Positions 8,567-16,343 of a DNA stretch of 64,000 bases are shown here, in pieces. Source of the DNA: Streptomyces sp. CC0208 (GTDB lineage Bacteria > Actinomycetota > Actinomycetes > Streptomycetales > Streptomycetaceae). Every line of letters begins with the position of its first letter. Position 1 is the first letter of the stretch. The notes under the pieces were generated by a model. It was given only the letters and a program-made list of their open reading frames with translations, made no database searches and was not told where the DNA came from. The stretch is taken from positions 2,542,001 through 2,606,000 of the forward strand of contig NZ_CP031969.1 of the NCBI RefSeq assembly GCF_003443735.1, given 5' to 3'. The position numbers and the translations under genes are program-made.

Positions 8567-9154
8567 GTGTCAGTGGTTCCTGCCAGACTCGCGTGCATGG
8601 GGAAGATCGATTCACAGGATGCCCTGGTCAAGCAGGTCCGGGCCGGAGCGAAGGTCAGGTATCTGCACTTCTGGGGCCACCGCCCGCGCGCGGACGGCCA
8701 GGTGGGCGCGAGCTGTCTGAGCCAGTGGTGGCCGTCACCGTTCGTCGTCGACGGAGTGACCTATGCGACCGCCGAGCACTGGATGATGGCGGGCAAGGCG
8801 CGACTTTTCGAAGATCAGGAGGCCGAGCGGCGCGTGCTGGCCGCAGGGCACCCCTCCCAGGCCAAGAGCGCGGGCCGCCTGGTCCGGGGCTTCGACGAGC
8901 AGACCTGGCAGCGCGAGCGCTTCGGACTGGTCGTGGAGGGCAGCGTCCACAAGTTCGCGGCCCACGCAGACCTGCGGGAGTACCTCCTGAACACCGGCGA
9001 CCGGATCCTGGTGGAGGCCAGTCCGGTGGACCGGGTGTGGGGGATCGGACTCGCTGCGGACGACGAGGCCGCGAGCGCCCCCGAACGCTGGCGAGGCCCC
9101 AACCTCCTGGGCTTCGCGCTCATGGAGGCGAGGGACCGCCTCAGAAACGCCTGA
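8567..9154 (+). CDS. NADAR family protein (YbiA-like)
   Basis: 195 residues from GTG 8567 behind GGAAGGA; a second possible start is ATG 8597. NADAR-family blocks: YLHFWG, CLSQWWPSPFVVDGVTYATAEHWMM, a central KFAAHADLREYLLNTGD and the terminal VWGIGL...NLLGFALMEAR. The family hydrolyses N-glycosidic bonds: bacterial YbiA removes damaged riboflavin intermediates, others act on ADP-ribose-type adducts. The conserved Glu in TAEHWM is present. It is transcribed away from the polyamine operon and no partner suggests a specific substrate. Confidence 0.9.
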   Translation: MSVVPARLACMGKIDSQDALVKQVRAGAKVRYLHFWGHRPRADGQVGASCLSQWWPSPFVVDGVTYATAEHWMMAGKARLFEDQEAERRVLAAGHPSQAKSAGRLVRGFDEQTWQRERFGLVVEGSVHKFAAHADLREYLLNTGDRILVEASPVDRVWGIGLAADDEAASAPERWRGPNLLGFALMEARDRLRNA

Positions 9155-9178
9155 AGGGGACCCGCGGCGGGTCCCCTT
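9154..9178. terminator. Bidirectional terminator between convergent genes
   Basis: A perfect 11-bp stem with 3-nt loop (AAGGGGACCCG / CGGGTCCCCTT) begins at the last base of the NADAR stop codon and lies before the end of the convergent DUF4190 gene. A-rich and T-rich ends on both strands allow it to serve either gene. Confidence 0.85.
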
Positions 9179-9197
9179 CGTCCTTCTCCGTCCGGTA

Positions 9198-9866
9198 CTA
9201 CGCCACCGAGGGCGCCGTCGCCACGACGGCGAGGGACCCGTCGTAGTAGTCGGAGTCGTCCTCCGAGTTGATCGCGGCCGTGATGCCGATGATGAGCAGG
9301 ACGACCACGGCGACACCGAGGATCGTCCCGATGATCCCCATGATGAACCCGGCCTGCGCCTGCCCACGGTTGGTGGCCTCACCCCGCTCGGCCCGCTTGC
9401 GCCCCTTGATGCCGAACACGATGGCGAGAACCCCGAGCACCAGCGAGAGGATGCCGTACATGCAGAACAGGGCGCAGGACAGGATGCCCAGCACCATCGC
9501 GGCGACGCCCATGCCGTTCTGCGGGGGCACGGGCGGAGCCCAGCCGCCGTACCCCTGCGGGCTCTGCGGATACGCGGGGTAGCCATAGCCGACGGGAGCG
9601 CCGGGCCCCTCGGGCCCGATGGGCGGCGGCGGCACGGAGGCGGGCCCACCGGGTATGCCGGACTGCTCGGGGGCGGGGTAGCCGTATCCCGGGGCGGCCC
9701 CGGGAGGCGGGAAGCCGTCGTTGGGCACCGACGTCACGGTGGCCTGATCATGCACGGACGGCGGCTGCCCGGCACCGGGCGACGGGCTCTTCTCCAGCGA
9801 AGGCCCACTCTCCGGCGGCGCCCACGGGTCCCGACCGTCCCCGCTCGACTGCGTTCCGTCCGTCAT
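9198..9866 (-). CDS. DUF4190-type membrane protein with Pro/Gly/Tyr-rich N-terminus
   Basis: 222 residues from ATG 9866 (AGGGGGA 8 nt upstream); GTG two codons earlier is too close to the ribosome site. Residues 1-115 are disordered and rich in Pro, Gly and Tyr with PGYGYPAPEQ-like repeats. Two hydrophobic hairpins follow (GVAAMVLGILSCALFCMYG and FIMGIIGTILGVAVVVLLI) separated by a basic, glycine-bearing loop, the DUF4190 arrangement. Such proteins are common in actinobacteria; function unknown. Stands alone, convergent with the NADAR gene. Confidence 0.85.
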   Translation of the reverse strand: MTDGTQSSGDGRDPWAPPESGPSLEKSPSPGAGQPPSVHDQATVTSVPNDGFPPPGAAPGYGYPAPEQSGIPGGPASVPPPPIGPEGPGAPVGYGYPAYPQSPQGYGGWAPPVPPQNGMGVAAMVLGILSCALFCMYGILSLVLGVLAIVFGIKGRKRAERGEATNRGQAQAGFIMGIIGTILGVAVVVLLIIGITAAINSEDDSDYYDGSLAVVATAPSVA

Positions 9867-9960
9867 GCTCACGTCCCCCTAGGTCGTTCGTGCGGCCATG
9901 CTACGTGAGCGGTGAGCTGCGCTGCTTGGGCCCGGCGCCTATGGGGGTGCCGGGTTCGGT

Positions 9961-10321
9961 TGTGGGGCGGCTGCGGGCCGGCGGGGGCTGGTCGCGCAGT
10001 TCCCCTCGCCCCTGGGTAGGTGCAGTCACGCCGGCCACGACGGGCCGTTCGTCACCTCCCCCGCCGCGACGCGCGCCACGGCCGGCCGGTGGCCGCGTAC
10101 GGCGGGAAGGGGACGGGGTGGGGGGTGTCCGCCCGCAGCGGCCGGCGTCCGTCACAGAGCCCTGCTCAAAGGGACCGAGCCGCCGGACCGAGGACGGACA
10201 CCCCCCCACCCCGGCCCCGACCCCAAACCACACCGCACGCGCTACACAAGCCCCCACCGAACCCGCAGCTGCGCCGCAGGCATCAGGGGCGCGGGGAACT
10301 GCGCAACAAACACCCGCCCCC
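9961..10321. repeat. Two inverted copies of a dispersed Streptomyces repeat plus a long GC-rich inverted repeat; no gene
   Basis: The 530-nt stretch before the deaminase holds no convincing gene. Copy 1 (about 9961-10014) contains gctggtcgcgcagttcccc; copy 2 (about 10287-10321) contains ggggcgcggggaactgcgc in reverse orientation. This is a motif I recognise as scattered through Streptomyces intergenic DNA. Between them GGGGTGGGGGGTGTCCG (10115-10131) pairs with CGGACACCCCCCCACCCC (10195-10212), differing by one base of run length. Similar, more decayed copies occur near 16292 and 37961. Confidence 0.7.
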
Positions 10322-10397
10322 ACCGAACCCGCACCCGCACAACCCCCCGCCTAACATGTTCCGCATCGATCAGCCGATCACCGCAAGGGGAGGCCCC

Positions 10398-11441
10398 ATG
10401 CCACCGACAACCGACCACCTGCACGCCTTCATCGCCGGCCTGCCCAAGGCCGAACTCCACGTCCACCACGTCGGCTCGGCCTCCCCCCGCATCGTCTCCG
10501 AACTGGCCGCCCGCCACCCCGACTCCAAGGTCCCCACGGACCCCGAGGCACTGGTCGACTACTTCACCTTCACGGACTTCGCCCACTTCATCGACGTCTA
10601 CCTCAGCGTCGTGGACCTGATCCGCACCCCCGAGGACGTACGGCTCCTCACCTACGAGGTCGCCAGGGACCTCGCGCGCCAGCAGGTCCGCTACGCGGAG
10701 CTCACGATCACCCCGTTCTCCTCGACCCGCCGCGGCATCGACGAGCGCGCGTTCATGGAGGCCATAGAGGACGCCCGCAAGGCGGCGGAGTCGGAGTTCG
10801 GCACGGTACTGCGCTGGTGCTTCGACATCCCCGGCGAGGCCGGCCTGGAAGCCGCCGAGGAGACGGTCCGCCTCGCCACCGACGACCGCGTCCGCCCGGA
10901 GGGCCTGGTGAGTTTCGGTCTCGGCGGCCCCGAGATCGGCGTGCCCCGCCCCCAGTTCACGCCGTACTTCGACAGGGCGATCGCCGCCGGCCTGCACTCG
11001 GTCCCGCACGCCGGCGAGACGACCGGCCCGGAGACCGTGTGGGACGCCCTCACCCACCTGCGCGCCGAGCGCATCGGTCACGGCACGAGTTCCTTCCGGG
11101 ACCCGGAGCTCCTCGCGCACCTCGCGGAACACCGCATCCCGCTGGAGGTGTGCCCCACCTCCAACATCGCCACCCGAGCCGTCCGCACCCTCGACGAGCA
11201 CCCGATCAAGGAGTTCGTGAAGGCGGGGATCGTCGTCACGATCAACTCCGACGACCCCCCGATGTTCGGCACGGACCTGAACAGCGAGTACGCGGTGGCG
11301 GCGCGGCTCCTGGAGCTCGACGAAGAGGGCCTGGCCCGACTCGCGAAGAACGCGGTCGACGCGTCGTTCCTCGACGAGCCCGGCAAGACCAGGATCAAGG
11401 ACGAGATCGACACGTACACGGCCACCTGGCTCGCTCCGTGA
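10398..11441 (+). CDS. mqnX: Aminodeoxyfutalosine deaminase (adenosine deaminase superfamily)
   Basis: 347 residues from ATG 10398 behind AAGGGGAGG. Amidohydrolase metal site and catalytic blocks are intact: HxH in ELHVHHVGSASP, VPHAGET, RIGHGTSS, CPTSNIAT and INSDDPPMFGTDL. The first block reads HHVGSASP where true adenosine deaminases have HLDG. The S. coelicolor gene in this position (from memory SCO5662) was shown to deaminate 6-amino-6-deoxyfutalosine in the futalosine menaquinone pathway, so this is preferred to purine salvage. The glycerophosphodiesterase start overlaps its stop by four bases. Confidence 0.9.
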   Translation: MPPTTDHLHAFIAGLPKAELHVHHVGSASPRIVSELAARHPDSKVPTDPEALVDYFTFTDFAHFIDVYLSVVDLIRTPEDVRLLTYEVARDLARQQVRYAELTITPFSSTRRGIDERAFMEAIEDARKAAESEFGTVLRWCFDIPGEAGLEAAEETVRLATDDRVRPEGLVSFGLGGPEIGVPRPQFTPYFDRAIAAGLHSVPHAGETTGPETVWDALTHLRAERIGHGTSSFRDPELLAHLAEHRIPLEVCPTSNIATRAVRTLDEHPIKEFVKAGIVVTINSDDPPMFGTDLNSEYAVAARLLELDEEGLARLAKNAVDASFLDEPGKTRIKDEIDTYTATWLAP

Positions 11442-12169
11442 CCCCTCTGACGGCCGTGGCACACCGCGGCGACCCCTACCGCGTCCGGGAGAACACGATC
11501 GACTCCCTGCGGGCCGCGCTCGACCGGGGCGCGGACGCGGTGGAGGTCGACGTACGGCTCACCAGGGACGGTGTGCCGGTGCTGCTCCACGACGAGACGC
11601 TGAAGCGGCTGTGGGAGCACGACCGCCCCCTCCTCGCCCTGTCGGCGGACGAGGTACGAGGGCTGACGGACGGGAAGGTGCCGACGCTGGCGGAGGCTCT
11701 CCGGGCCACCGACGGCCACCGCCTGATGCTCGATCTACCCGGTACGAGAGAGGTTCGCACGGCCCGCCGCGTGGTCGACGTGGTCCGCGAGTGCGGTGCC
11801 CTGGACCGCGTGTACTACTGCGCCGGCGCCACCGCCATGCTGGCCGTCCGCGAGGCCGACCCGACCGCGGAGATCGCGCTCACCTGGACGAGCCTCGCTC
11901 CCCCGCGGCCCGCCCTCCTGGACGCGGTGAAGCCCCGCTGGCTCAACTACCGTTTCGGCCTGATGGACCGGGACCTCGCGGACCGTATCCACGCCGACGG
12001 TTACCTGATCTCCGTGTGGACCCCCGACACCCGCCGCTCGATGCGCCGCCTCGCCGCCCTGGGCGTCGACTCGATCACGACGAACCGGGTCGACGTGCTC
12101 TGCGCGCTGAGAGCCCACGCGGACGGGAGTCAGACCCCCGAGTACGCCCGCGGCGGCAAGATCGCCTGA
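11438..12169 (+). CDS. Glycerophosphodiester phosphodiesterase family protein
   Basis: 243 residues from GTG 11438, overlapping the deaminase stop (GTGA). TIM-barrel GDPD blocks: AHRGDPYRVRENTIDSL with the catalytic His-Arg and ENT, AVEVDVRLTRDGVPVLLHDETLKR with the ExD metal pair and the second catalytic His, and terminal SVWTPDTRRSM with GVDSITTNRVD. Family members split glycerophosphodiesters into glycerol-3-phosphate and an alcohol. No signal peptide, so probably cytoplasmic. Its 3' end overlaps the convergent reductase gene by 40 nt. Confidence 0.9.
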   Translation: MTPLTAVAHRGDPYRVRENTIDSLRAALDRGADAVEVDVRLTRDGVPVLLHDETLKRLWEHDRPLLALSADEVRGLTDGKVPTLAEALRATDGHRLMLDLPGTREVRTARRVVDVVRECGALDRVYYCAGATAMLAVREADPTAEIALTWTSLAPPRPALLDAVKPRWLNYRFGLMDRDLADRIHADGYLISVWTPDTRRSMRRLAALGVDSITTNRVDVLCALRAHADGSQTPEYARGGKIA

Positions 12170-12723
12170 GCGTCCGCCCCTTCCCCCACCCACAACCTGA
12201 TCAGCAGGGCCGCGGTCGCCTCGACCAGGCCCGCCCGGTCCAGTCCCCCGGCGTTCAACGGCTCGCAGCCCAGGTCGCGCACGAGTCGTCGTACGACGGT
12301 CAGGGCCTCCTCGTCGTCCCCGCACAGCGGCACCGCGAGGGGGCGGCCGTCGAAGACGGGCGGGGTCAGCCGCCAGACGTCGACATGGCACAGGTTGAAG
12401 GCCTTCACGACGTGCGCCGAAGGTGCGGCGGACGCGATGCGTTCGGCGGCCGAGGGCCCACCGGAGGTGAGCAGGCCGAAACCGGGCCCCACGGGATTGG
12501 TGCAGTCGATCAGCACCTTGCCGCGCAGTGCGTCCCCCAGCCCACCGACGACCTCGACGACCGCCTCGTACGGCACCGCGAGCAGTACCGCGTCCGTCCC
12601 GGATTCCGCCGCCTCGCGCAGCCCGCCCGAGCGGCTGCCGGTGACCACCTCGTGACCGGCCCGCCGCCACTGCGTACCCAGCGCGTCCGCCATACCGCCC
12701 CGGCCGATGATTCCCACCCGCAT
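12130..12723 (-). CDS. NADPH-dependent F420 reductase-like Rossmann protein
   Basis: 197 residues from ATG 12723 preceded by GGAGGAG. The N-terminal dinucleotide-binding motif is VGIIGRGGMADALGTQWRRAG with VVTGSRSGG, then DAVLLAVPYEAV and VLIDCTNPVG, followed by a central VVKAFNL. This is the family of F420-dependent NADP reductases and related NADP oxidoreductases (PF03807). The substrate is unknown. It is divergent from the HxlR regulator, which is the likely local controller. Confidence 0.85.
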   Translation of the reverse strand: MRVGIIGRGGMADALGTQWRRAGHEVVTGSRSGGLREAAESGTDAVLLAVPYEAVVEVVGGLGDALRGKVLIDCTNPVGPGFGLLTSGGPSAAERIASAAPSAHVVKAFNLCHVDVWRLTPPVFDGRPLAVPLCGDDEEALTVVRRLVRDLGCEPLNAGGLDRAGLVEATAALLIRLWVGEGADAQAILPPRAYSGV

Positions 12724-12806
12724 GACGTCTCCTCCTGCTTCGCCGGAGCCTCGGTTTCTCCGGATCCGGCACGACACTAGAAAGCCGCTCGGGCACCATT
12801 CGGTAC

Positions 12807-13214
12807 GTGACCACCGACCTCGACTTCCTCGCCGACTGCCGCACCCGCCTCGCCTTCGACCTCGTCTCCCACACCTGGAACCCGGTGGTGATCTGGGCCC
12901 TCAAGGACGGCCCCGGGCGCCCCGGTGAACTCCGGGCGCGCATCGGCGGGATCAGCCAGAAGGTGCTGACGCAGACGCTGCGCCGACTGGAGTTCAACGG
13001 GCTCGTGGCACGTCGGGCCTACGGCGGCTCCCCGCCCCGCGTGGAGTACGAACTGACCGCCCTGGGGCGGACTTTGGTCGCACCGATCGAGGCGTTCGGC
13101 GTCTGGGCACACGATCACGGTGACGAGGTGATGGACGCCCAGGAGCGCCACGGCGGCACTGCACCCGGGGCCGCTGAACAGCCGTCGCCGCGTTGGCCGG
13201 AGTCGACCGGGTGA
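12807..13214 (+). CDS. HxlR family transcriptional regulator
   Basis: 135 residues from GTG 12807. Winged-helix HxlR features: HTWNPVVIWALKDGPGRPGELRARIGGISQKVLTQTLRRLEFNGLVAR (recognition helix SQKVLTQTL) and a wing at PPRVEYELTALGRTL. The C-terminal 25 residues are disordered. Only 83 nt separate it from the divergent oxidoreductase; HxlR regulators usually control a neighbouring redox enzyme, so the reductase is the probable target. Confidence 0.88.
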   Translation: MTTDLDFLADCRTRLAFDLVSHTWNPVVIWALKDGPGRPGELRARIGGISQKVLTQTLRRLEFNGLVARRAYGGSPPRVEYELTALGRTLVAPIEAFGVWAHDHGDEVMDAQERHGGTAPGAAEQPSPRWPESTG

Positions 13215-13311
13215 GGTACTGGGGCCGTCCCGTGGCGCGGACCAGGCCGTAGCGAGTGACGCCCTGGTCGGGGCCGGTGGTGATGTCTTTCTGCGGGCGA
13301 GGCACCGTGGA

Positions 13312-13668
13312 GGGCACGGACGACGCCGCGGGAGGTCTCCAGGCGCTCCTTCATCCGCTGGACGCGCTGCTGTCGGCTGATGCCGACGGCGGCGGCCAGT
13401 TCGCGCCGGGTGAGTTGGTCCGCGACCTCCAGCCACCACAGGCCAGCGCACGGCCTCCGCGACCTCGCGCCGCCGCGCCTCCAACCGCAGCCGCGGGACG
13501 GTGAGTTCGGCGAAGTCGGTGGCCTCGGCTGCCGAGGTTGTCGACGGCCCGCAGCACGGTCTCCTGGACGACGTCGTCGACATCGGCGTGGCCGTTCAGG
13601 GCGCGGCCCACGATGTTGCACACCAGCGGCAGCCCGCCCTCGACGAGCTCGTCCAGCGCACGCCGGCG
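13312..13668 (-). pseudogene. Decayed ECF RNA polymerase sigma factor gene
   Basis: Three abutting minus-strand fragments in three different frames give an ECF sigma order. 13668-13527 encodes LDELVEGGLPLVCNIVG... and HADVDDVVQETVLRAVDNL (region 2). 13526-13442 encodes DFAELTVPRLRLEARRREVAEA. 13441-13312 encodes LWWLEVADQLTRRELAAAVG... and KERLETSR (region 4). The frame changes coincide with missing family segments, so at least two deletions have destroyed the gene. No start codon or ribosome site is evident at the 5' side. Fragment positions are direct; identity is from family recognition. Confidence 0.75.
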
Positions 13669-13830
13669 CCCCCTTCCGCCCCCTAGGGGTTCTCCCCCTT
13701 CAACTCCCCCAGAGACAGCAGGAGTTGCTCAGGGTTCCACCAGGGGCGGGGCCCTTCTCGCCGACGATCCCGCCGCCTCAGCAGGCCCGCAGGATGATCA
13801 CACACGTCCCACACCCCCAGGAGCCCACTC

Positions 13831-14964
13831 GTGCGTGACCTTCGCCGCAGAAGCATCCTCGCCGTCGCCCTCTCCGTGCCCCTGACCGCCGGCCTGCCGG
13901 CCTCACCGGCGATCGCCCGTACCGCCTCCGCCCCGGACGCGAAGGCGTTGCGCGCCGCGCTCGCGGGGCTCCCCGACGCGAACGCCACCGCGGCCCTGGT
14001 CCGGGTCGGCGGCACCGACGGCACCTGGCGCGGGAGCTCGGGCGTGCACGATCTGGCAAGCGGGCGGCCCGCCGATCCGGACGCCCGGTTCCGGGCCGGT
14101 TCGACGACGAAGGTGGTCACGGCGGCGGCCGTACTGCGGTTGGTGGCGGAGGGGCGGATCGACCTGGACACACCGGTCCAGCACTATCTGCCCGGCCTCC
14201 TCGGCAGGCGGTTCCGGCCGGTCACCGTGCGGAACCTGCTCAACCACACCAGCGGCATCCCGGCCGGCGACGGCCTCGGCACCACCTTCGAGGAGGTGTA
14301 CTCCCACCGCTTCGATACGCTCAGCCCCCAGCGCGTCGCCGCGTCCGCGGGTGCGAAGAAGCCGGAGTTCTGCCCGGGGAAGCAGCAGCACTACCTCAAC
14401 ATCAACTACACGTTCCTCGGCCTGCTGATCGAGCGGGTGACCGGGCGGTCGTACGCCTCCGAGGCCGGCCGGCTGGTGCTGACGCCGGCCGGGATGCGGG
14501 ACACGTACTTCCCGGGCACCGACCCGCGCATCCTCGGCCCGCACAACCGGGGCTACGAGGCGGTGAAGAAGGCCGACGGGACGACGGAGCTACTGGACGT
14601 CACGGAGTGGAACCAGGCGGACCGGTTCGCGGCCGGGGACATGATCTCCACGACCGCGGACCTGGAACGGCTGCTCACCGGCCTGTTCCGGGGGCGGATC
14701 GTCCCGCGGCCGCAACTGAGGGAGGTCTTCTCGGTCCCCTCGGACATCACCGGCGCGAGTTACAGCGCGGGCGGGCTCCAGCGCTTCGAGTCCGAGGGGA
14801 AGGTCTACTGGGTCAAGTCCGGTGGCCGGTACGGCTACAACTCGGCGCTCGCCGGCACCTGCGATCTGAGCCGTACGCTCGTGTACTCGGTCAACTCCAC
14901 CGACGCCAAGAGCGAGGACGCGAACCCGGTCGTCGTCCGGATCATCACGGCCGCGCTCAAGTAG
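13831..14964 (+). CDS. Secreted serine hydrolase, beta-lactamase/D-Ala-D-Ala carboxypeptidase family
   Basis: 377 residues from GTG 13831 with AGGAG upstream. Export signal: RRRSILAVALSVPLTAG then a cleavage site near PAIARTASA; the two or three arginines make Tat export possible. Class C / penicillin-binding motifs are SxxK in AGSTTKVV, YxN in NINYTFLG, and a KSG/HxG-like KSGGRYGYN. LNHTSGIPAG is a typical family loop. It probably acts on D-alanyl peptides or esters outside the cell. Its 3' end overlaps the convergent membrane gene by 8 nt. Confidence 0.9.
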   Translation: MRDLRRRSILAVALSVPLTAGLPASPAIARTASAPDAKALRAALAGLPDANATAALVRVGGTDGTWRGSSGVHDLASGRPADPDARFRAGSTTKVVTAAAVLRLVAEGRIDLDTPVQHYLPGLLGRRFRPVTVRNLLNHTSGIPAGDGLGTTFEEVYSHRFDTLSPQRVAASAGAKKPEFCPGKQQHYLNINYTFLGLLIERVTGRSYASEAGRLVLTPAGMRDTYFPGTDPRILGPHNRGYEAVKKADGTTELLDVTEWNQADRFAAGDMISTTADLERLLTGLFRGRIVPRPQLREVFSVPSDITGASYSAGGLQRFESEGKVYWVKSGGRYGYNSALAGTCDLSRTLVYSVNSTDAKSEDANPVVVRIITAALK

Positions 14965-15484
14965 CGGGCACGGCAGGGGTGCTGGGCACGGGCTGGTACG
15001 GGAAGAGAGCCTCCAGCCGCTTGATCTTCCTCCGGACGACATACAGGGGGAGCACCCCGAACACCCCGAACGCCATGTCGATCACGCTCCACCAGAACGG
15101 GATGCCCCGGATGGGCCCGCAGATCAGGGCGAGCGGGACGATCCCGGCGCAGGCGATCATCGCGAACTCGACGACCCAGATGTTGCGGACCGGGTCGCGG
15201 TAGGGGCCGTAGAAGGCGACCGCGATGACGAGGTGGGCGAAGGCGAGCCAGTCCGTTCCGTAGAGGAGGAAGGGGTAGTCGGAGTCGGCGGTGTCGAGCC
15301 CGCGCCGGACGCGCGCGATCCAGTCCATCAGGGCATCCGGCGCGGGAAGGTGCCGCAACACGTCCTCGGTCCAGCGCAGTTCGTGGACCAGCGGGAAGGC
15401 CGTGGCCCCGCTGAGCACCAGACAGACGACGAAGAAGACCAGCCATGCGCGGATGCCCCTGAGGTGGGCGGCTCTGTCGCTCAT
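14957..15484 (-). CDS. Hypothetical integral membrane protein, four predicted helices
   Basis: 175 residues from ATG 15484. Hydrophobic spans near residues 12-34, 75-95, 105-125 and 130-150 (for example AWLVFFVVCLVLSGATAFPL and WLAFAHLVIAVAFYGPY), with a basic VVRRKIKRLEALFPYQ tail inside. An extended extracellular loop LRWTEDVLRHLPAPDALMDWIARVRRGL follows helix 1. I recognise it as a conserved actinobacterial membrane protein without known function. No linked operon partner. Confidence 0.8.
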   Translation of the reverse strand: MSDRAAHLRGIRAWLVFFVVCLVLSGATAFPLVHELRWTEDVLRHLPAPDALMDWIARVRRGLDTADSDYPFLLYGTDWLAFAHLVIAVAFYGPYRDPVRNIWVVEFAMIACAGIVPLALICGPIRGIPFWWSVIDMAFGVFGVLPLYVVRRKIKRLEALFPYQPVPSTPAVPAT

Positions 15485-15528
15485 GGCAGCAGCGTACGCC
15501 TGGAATTGAACATGTTCAAAAGGGTTGG

Positions 15529-15954
15529 TCAGGACGACGCGGCGGTCTCCGCCAGCTTCTGGAACTCGCCGAGGTCGTAGTTGGCGAGTGCGGAGTCGAG
15601 GTTGGTCAGCGCGCCGAGGTGCTCGACGAACCCCTTCGGGTCGTACTCGATCTGCAGGGTCACCCGGCTCGTCGTGTCACTGAGCCGGTGGAAGGTGACC
15701 ACGCCGGCGTGGTGCACCCCCTCCACCGTGCGCCAGGCGATGCGGTCCTCGGGGACGACCTCGGTGAGCTCGGCGACGAAGTTCTTGTCGGCACCGGGCA
15801 GTTGGAGCTGCCAGGCGAAACGGCGCTCGTCCAGCCGCTCCACCAGGCGTACGTGGCTCAGAAAGGTGGGCCACCGGGTCACATCGCTCCACAGGGCCCA
15901 GGCAACAGCGACGGGAGCCTCGACATCGACGGTTTCCACGAGGGACGCGGACAT
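15529..15954 (-). CDS. SRPBCC (polyketide cyclase/dehydrase-like) protein
   Basis: 141 residues from ATG 15954 behind GGAAGGAGAGG; the open frame upstream has no ribosome site. The fold starts VETVDVEAPVAVAWALWSDVTRWPTF, then an internal strand FAWQLQLPG and the closing helix GALTNLDSALANYDLGEFQKLAE. Members bind a hydrophobic ligand in a helix-grip cavity. This subgroup, often called cyclase/dehydrase in Streptomyces, is found far from polyketide clusters and its ligand is unknown. Confidence 0.85.
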   Translation of the reverse strand: MSASLVETVDVEAPVAVAWALWSDVTRWPTFLSHVRLVERLDERRFAWQLQLPGADKNFVAELTEVVPEDRIAWRTVEGVHHAGVVTFHRLSDTTSRVTLQIEYDPKGFVEHLGALTNLDSALANYDLGEFQKLAETAASS

Positions 15955-16291
15955 GCTGCACCTCTCCTTCCGACGGGCCGGGACGGACCCGGCGGTTGCG
16001 GTGCGAAGCGGATACCCCCGCCGGGGCGGCACACACGGCAGGGCCGACAGACCGGCGCACCGCCCAATGCCGTTCTTCGCCCTGCGCTTCGTGGGCGGGT
16101 GGCCGGCGGCCCTGACCGCGCTCGGGTACACCGTCGCCACGCTGGTGCGCGTCCGGTCACTGGACCGGGTGCGAAGCGACGGACACCCGGCCGTACGGCT
16201 CCTGGTGCCGACGCCCGCCTACCGGGACGGTCCACCCCGGCATGGTGGATCGGGTCGTTCGACACGTACCACCACTGACCAGGGCCGACGC

Positions 16292-16322
16292 GGGGGCGCG
16301 GGGAACCGGGCGACCGGCCCCC
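16292..16322. repeat. Diverged copy of the dispersed Streptomyces repeat
   Basis: gggggcgcggggaaccgggc, then gaccggccccc, resembles the motif seen at 10287-10321 (ggggcgcggggaactgcgc) with substitutions. It lies directly after the aldehyde dehydrogenase 3' end. The complementary ends (GGGGGC...GCCCCC-like) could also form a terminator-like hairpin. Confidence 0.5.
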
Positions 16323-16343
16323 GCACCCCCGCGACGGCGGAAA

